In this document: positions 5,496 through 8,322 of the stretch, one piece after another | Layout of the letters: every line of letters starts with the position of its first letter | Numbering within the stretch: position 1 is the first letter of the stretch | Source of the DNA: Coriobacteriaceae bacterium | Lineage (GTDB): Bacteria > Actinomycetota > Coriobacteriia > Coriobacteriales > QAMH01 | Assembly: GCA_004553405.1 (NCBI GenBank) | Contig: SFLO01000030.1 | Location: 1 to 8,322 of the forward strand | Reading direction: 5' to 3' | Length of the DNA stretch: 8,322 bases | Program-made: the position numbers and the translations under genes | Notes under the pieces: model-generated | Database searches by the model: none | What the model was told of the DNA's origin: nothing | Seen by the model: only the letters and a program-made list of their open reading frames with translations

Positions 5496-6599
5496 CTAGT
5501 TCCCCCTCTCTGCGGAGTAGAGCTTGACGATCTCGGGCACGCCGCCGCCCACGGCGCGCAGGTTCTCGGCGTCCTCGCAGACGACGCGGATGGCGCTTTC
5601 CTCAGAGGCGAAGTAGACGATGTCGCCCTTCTCGGCGCGCATGAGGGCGCGCAGCTTGAGGCGGTCGTTGAGGGCCATCATGCCGTCGCCGGTGCCCAGG
5701 ATGACCGAGAAGGGGCCGTTGACCAGGCAGGGGCCGTAGACCTGGCGGATGGCCGTCTCGTAGGCCTTCGCGTCTGCCGGCATGCGGTCGATCTCGTCCC
5801 AGCCGGGCGCGCACATGATGTGGGCCGCGGTCTCGAGGGACAGGCCGTGCTGGCGCACCAGGTGGTCGAAGATGTAGGTGATGGCCTCGGTGTCGGTCGC
5901 CAGGGCGCAGTCGTAGCCAAACTGCTCGATGTAGCGGCGGTTGGCGTCATAGGAGCTGATCTCGCCGTTGTGGACGATGGACCAGTTGAGCAGCGTGAAG
6001 GGGTGCGCGCCGCCCCACCAGCCCGGGGTGTTGGTGGGAAAGCGCCCGTGCGCCGTCCACAGCCAGGCCTTGTAGTCCTCCAAGCGATAGAACTCGCCCA
6101 TCTCCTCGGGGTAGCCCACGCCCTTGAAGGCGCCCATGTCCTTGCCAGACGAGCTCACGAAGGCGCCCCTGATGTGGGTGTTGATGTGCATGACGCAGTT
6201 CATCACGTACTGCTCTTCGTCGCCGTCTGCCTCGTCTTTGACGTGGTCGGGCTTGGGCGCGACGAAGAAGCGCCAGATGAGGGGCGCGTCCTTGATGGTG
6301 GCCACCTTGCGGGTGGGGAGCTTCTCGCTCGCCTCGAGCTTGAACTTCTCCTCGATGTAGCTTTGCACCTCGAGGCGGGCCTGCTTGTCTTCCAAGAAGA
6401 TGTGGAAGGCGTAGAGGTCCTTGTACTCGGGGTAGATGCCGTAGGCAGCGAAGCCGCCGCCCAGGCCGTTGCCGCGGTCGTGCATCAGCGCGATGGACTT
6501 GATGATGTCCGTGCCGTCGTGGCGCGTGCCGCTGCGGTCCATGATCGCGCTGATCGCGCATCCGGACGGGATGTGGATGTCACCCTCTCTCCTCAGCAT
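5496..6599 (-). CDS. gltB1: Glutamate synthase glutaminase subunit (class II amidotransferase, GltB1)
   Basis: A 367-aa class II (Ntn) glutamine amidotransferase that would release ammonia from glutamine for GltB2. The probable catalytic nucleophile is C14 (PSGCAISAI). It must become the N-terminal residue, so the first 13 residues would be a propeptide or be trimmed. Other family signatures are HDRGNGLGGGFAAYG (40-54), AHGRFPTNTPGWWGGAHPF (183-201), the oxyanion-hole region HNGEISSYDANR (210-221) and ATDTEAI (234-240). A segment at about 55-150 between the first and second blocks is characteristic of stand-alone GltB1 proteins rather than purine or asparagine amidotransferases. The ATG at 6599 has GGGAG 5 nt upstream. 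It is the first gene of the operon, after a 191-bp gap. PurF and GlmS are less likely because their fused C-terminal domains are missing and the next four genes complete a glutamate synthase. Confidence 0.93.
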   Translation of the reverse strand: MLRREGDIHIPSGCAISAIMDRSGTRHDGTDIIKSIALMHDRGNGLGGGFAAYGIYPEYKDLYAFHIFLEDKQARLEVQSYIEEKFKLEASEKLPTRKVATIKDAPLIWRFFVAPKPDHVKDEADGDEEQYVMNCVMHINTHIRGAFVSSSGKDMGAFKGVGYPEEMGEFYRLEDYKAWLWTAHGRFPTNTPGWWGGAHPFTLLNWSIVHNGEISSYDANRRYIEQFGYDCALATDTEAITYIFDHLVRQHGLSLETAAHIMCAPGWDEIDRMPADAKAYETAIRQVYGPCLVNGPFSVILGTGDGMMALNDRLKLRALMRAEKGDIVYFASEESAIRVVCEDAENLRAVGGGVPEIVKLYSAERGN

Positions 6600-6696
6600 T
6601 GATACTCCCTCCCTGGAGATTGGCTGGTGGGTGGGCCGGCTGCCGCAGCGCTGGGGCTGGGGCGCGAGCCGCTTTTTGCCACTCTATGGGGGGATT

Positions 6697-6712
6697 GTTT
6701 CGTCAGAGTTTC
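6697..6712 (-). promoter_or_regulatory. GlnR-like direct repeat upstream of gltB1
   Basis: On the minus strand GAAAC-TCTGAC-GAAAC is an exact direct repeat with an 11-bp period. The actinobacterial GlnR box is described as gTnAC-n6-GaAAC, so this matches the spacing and all but one fixed base. It lies about 100 nt before a nitrogen-assimilation operon. A single short box can arise by chance, and whether this organism has GlnR is not known from the window. Confidence 0.3.
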
Positions 6713-6730
6713 ACCGCGGCCGGGGCGCGG

Positions 6731-6743
6731 GCTTGTAACAAGC
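6731..6743. promoter_or_regulatory. 13-bp palindrome, possible operator
   Basis: GCTTGTAACAAGC is a perfect palindrome about a central base (6 + 1 + 6). It lies just downstream, on the minus strand, of a TATTAA that could be a -10 box, a position where a repressor would block transcription of gltB1. No regulator can be named. Confidence 0.35.
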
Positions 6744-6790
6744 TCTTAATAGAACGCGCCGCTCGCGGGCGGTTTGTGGCAGGCGCGGGG

Positions 6791-7741
6791 CTAGGAGCGG
6801 GCGCGCGGGTGGGCAGAGAGGTACTCCGCCCGTATGTGCGAGCGGTCCACGTGCGTGTAGATCTGGGTGGTCGAGATGTCGCTGTGGCCGAGCATCTCCT
6901 GCAGCATGCGCAGGTCGGCCCCGCCCTCGAGCATGTGGGTGGCAAAGCTGTGGCGCAGCAGGTGGGGGTGCAGGCCGGGCAGACCCACCGCGCGGCCGTA
7001 CTTTTCCACCAGGCTCATCACAGAGCGGCGCGTGATCCTGCCGCCGCGGGCGTTGAGGAAGACGGCCTGGGGGTCCTGGGGGCAGCCGGGCTTGGCGCAG
7101 CGCAGGTTGGGGCGGCCGTCCATGAGGTAGTCCTCCAGGCTGCTCAGGGCGCTGCCCATGAACGGCACCACGCGCTCCTTGCCGCCCTTGCCCTGCACGC
7201 GGATCAGGCCGTCGTCTAGCAGCAGGCTCGCAAAGCTCAGGCCGGTGAGCTCGCTCACGCGCAGGCCGCAGCCGTAGAGCATCTCGAGCATGGCGTGGTC
7301 GCGCAGGCCGGCGGGCGTGAGCGGGAAGGGCTGGTCCAGCAGGCGGCCCACCTGCGTCACCGAGAGGGTGTCCGGCAGGCGCTCCGGGCGCTTGGGCAGG
7401 GGCACGCTGCTGATGGGGTCGGCGTCTGTGATGCCCTCGCGCACGCAGAAGCGGTGGAAGCTCTTGGCCGCGGCCATGTGGCGGTTGGTGCTGCTGGCGG
7501 CGTAGCCGCGCTCGCCGAGGTCGCCCAGGTAGTCGGTGACGTCGCTGCGCTGCAGCTGCTCGAAGGAATCCAGCCCGCGGGCGTGCAGAAAGCCCAGGTA
7601 GTCCGTGAGGTCGCGGCGGTAGGCGTCGATGGTGGCCTGCGAGAAGCCGCGCTCCACCGCCAGGTAGACGAGGAAGTCCTCGAGGAAGGGGCGGTAGGGG
7701 CCGGGGTCTGCGTCCTTGCGGGCCTTGAGCTCGCGGGGCAT
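6791..7741 (-). CDS. xerD: Tyrosine recombinase XerD (chromosome dimer resolution)
   Basis: The 316-aa protein has a SAM-like core-binding domain (about 15-105) and a C-terminal catalytic domain. All six tyrosine-recombinase residues are present: R161 (GCGLRVSEL), K185 (GKGGKER), H260 and R263 (HLLRHSFATH), H286 (LGHSDISTTQIY) and Y295. The spacings R161-K185 (24), R263-H286 (23) and H286-Y295 (9) equal those of E. coli XerD. The LGHSDISTTQIYTHV block favours XerD over XerC. With its partner it would recombine dif sites to resolve chromosome dimers at division. Between K185 and H260 is a short insertion-like stretch with two cysteines (CAKPGC, 215-220). Usual Xer length is about 300. The ATG lies 7 nt after the upstream peptidase stop, with GGAG about 10 nt upstream. 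There are no phage or integron genes nearby, which supports a housekeeping role. Confidence 0.9.
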   Translation of the reverse strand: MPRELKARKDADPGPYRPFLEDFLVYLAVERGFSQATIDAYRRDLTDYLGFLHARGLDSFEQLQRSDVTDYLGDLGERGYAASSTNRHMAAAKSFHRFCVREGITDADPISSVPLPKRPERLPDTLSVTQVGRLLDQPFPLTPAGLRDHAMLEMLYGCGLRVSELTGLSFASLLLDDGLIRVQGKGGKERVVPFMGSALSSLEDYLMDGRPNLRCAKPGCPQDPQAVFLNARGGRITRRSVMSLVEKYGRAVGLPGLHPHLLRHSFATHMLEGGADLRMLQEMLGHSDISTTQIYTHVDRSHIRAEYLSAHPRARS

Positions 7742-7748
7742 GGCGGGC

Positions 7749-8322
7749 CTACTCCCCCGCCGCGCGCACGATGGCCTCGGCGATGCGGGCGGTGTCCTCC
7801 AGGTCGCGCACCTTGAGGCACTCCTCCACGCTGTGGAACTTGGTCATGCCGGTGGCTACCACGACGGGCGTCACGTCGCGGCTGGCGAAGATGTTGGCGT
7901 CACTGCCGCCGGCGCTCACCTCCGTCCAGAAGGGCAGGCCGCAGGACTCCGCGGCGCGCTTGATGAGCTGCACAGCGGGCTCGTCCTCGCCGTAGAGGAA
8001 GCCGTCGTACTCCAGCTCCCACTCCTGCTCGAGCTGCGCGCCCACGCTGGCGGCGCCCTCCTCCAGGCAGGCGATCATGGCGGCCTTGTTTTCCTCAGCC
8101 AGCTCGCGCTTGACGGCGCGGCACTCGCCGGTGAGCGTGCACAGGGGCGGCACCACGTTGTTGGCCGTGCCGCCGCTGATGGTGCCGATGTTGGCGGCCG
8201 CATGCTCGGCAAAGGCGCCCAGCAGCCCGCGCTCCTGCATGAGGCTCACCGCGCGCGACGCCGCGGCGATGGCGTGGACGCCCTCCCAGGGAGCACAGCC
8301 CGCGTGCGCCGCCTTGCCGACG
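7749..8322 (-). CDS. M20-family zinc peptidase, PepT-like, C-terminal part
   Basis: The last 190 residues of a metallopeptidase are visible; the N-terminus lies beyond the window edge and the reading frame is open to position 8322. The fragment begins in the dimerisation (lid) domain with GKAAHAGCAPWEGVHAI (2-18 of the fragment), the usual GxAAHAGxxPExGxNAI motif. It continues with ANNVVP (53-58), then GGSDANIF (138-145), and ends with KFHSVEECLKVRDLE (161-175), where H163 should be the last zinc ligand. The first zinc-binding residues are outside the window. The pattern fits the tripeptidase-like PepT2/YqjE branch, which trims small peptides in the cytosol, more than the DapE or ArgE branches. 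The substrate is not decided by this fragment. A GTG at 8249 is internal, not a start. The gene ends 7 nt before xerD and is probably co-transcribed with it. Confidence 0.88.
   Translation of the reverse strand, partial: VGKAAHAGCAPWEGVHAIAAASRAVSLMQERGLLGAFAEHAAANIGTISGGTANNVVPPLCTLTGECRAVKRELAEENKAAMIACLEEGAASVGAQLEQEWELEYDGFLYGEDEPAVQLIKRAAESCGLPFWTEVSAGGSDANIFASRDVTPVVVATGMTKFHSVEECLKVRDLEDTARIAEAIVRAAGE

Larger units (their letters stand above)
6600..6790. other. Intergenic region upstream of the glutamate synthase operon
   Basis: This 191-bp gap separates xerD from gltB1 and should hold the operon promoter. It contains less GC-rich stretches at 6671-6712 and 6731-6751, a 13-bp palindrome and a GAAAC direct repeat. 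No pair of -35/-10 boxes stands out: TATTAA (6751-6746) and TAGAGT are possible -10 boxes without a convincing -35. No clear terminator is seen after xerD; CGCGCC and GGCGCG could form a 6-bp stem with a large loop before TTCTATT. No small gene is recognised. Confidence 0.6.

Noticed and set aside
5820..6602. A 260-codon plus-strand open frame opposite gltB1
   Set aside because: It is antisense to strongly conserved amidotransferase motifs and has no domain signal.
6651..6685. A TTTTT stretch on the plus strand after GC-rich sequence, suggestive of a terminator
   Set aside because: Only a 3-bp stem can be drawn before the T-run, and no plus-strand gene ends here.

Overview
This is a high-GC window in which every supported gene lies on the minus strand, so transcription runs from high to low coordinates. 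The gene content suggests an anaerobic actinomycete of the Coriobacteriia (Olsenella/Collinsella-like). The pointers are very GC-rich coding sequence, a flavin-dependent thymidylate synthase, an L31 protein with an alanine/lysine-rich tail, and a split glutamate synthase with many Fe-S motifs. The placement is inferred from gene style; no marker gene proves it.

Layout in transcription order. (1) 8322-7749: C-terminal part of an M20-family peptidase, cut by the window edge. It is followed after 7 nt by a XerD-type tyrosine recombinase (7741-6791) with all catalytic residues. (2) 6790-6600: a 191-bp gap with a 13-bp palindrome and a weak GlnR-like direct repeat. (3) 6599-1402: a tightly packed five-gene operon with gaps of 0-2 nt. 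It encodes a glutamate synthase split into the glutaminase domain (gltB1), a ferredoxin-fused FMN synthase domain (gltB2), a four-cluster ferredoxin, an FAD/NAD(P) oxidoreductase and the GXGXG beta-helix domain (gltB3). A strong hairpin terminator at 1371-1340 closes it. (4) rpmE (1235-891) with its own candidate promoter, a leader hairpin and a terminator. (5) thyX (718-44), immediately followed by the first 14 codons of another gene that leaves the window at position 1.

The operon in (3) is the most interesting part. Glutamine is hydrolysed by GltB1, and the ammonia is used by GltB2 to make glutamate from 2-oxoglutarate on FMN. The usual GltD subunit is replaced by a polyferredoxin plus a NirB/NADH-oxidase-like flavoprotein. 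Together these proteins carry cysteine motifs for about seven Fe-S clusters, against three in the classical bacterial enzyme. From memory, comparable five-gene arrangements occur in Thermotogales and some clostridia, so it is probably not wholly new, but its electron donor cannot be read from the sequence. No CRISPR array, insertion sequence, tRNA or rRNA was seen.
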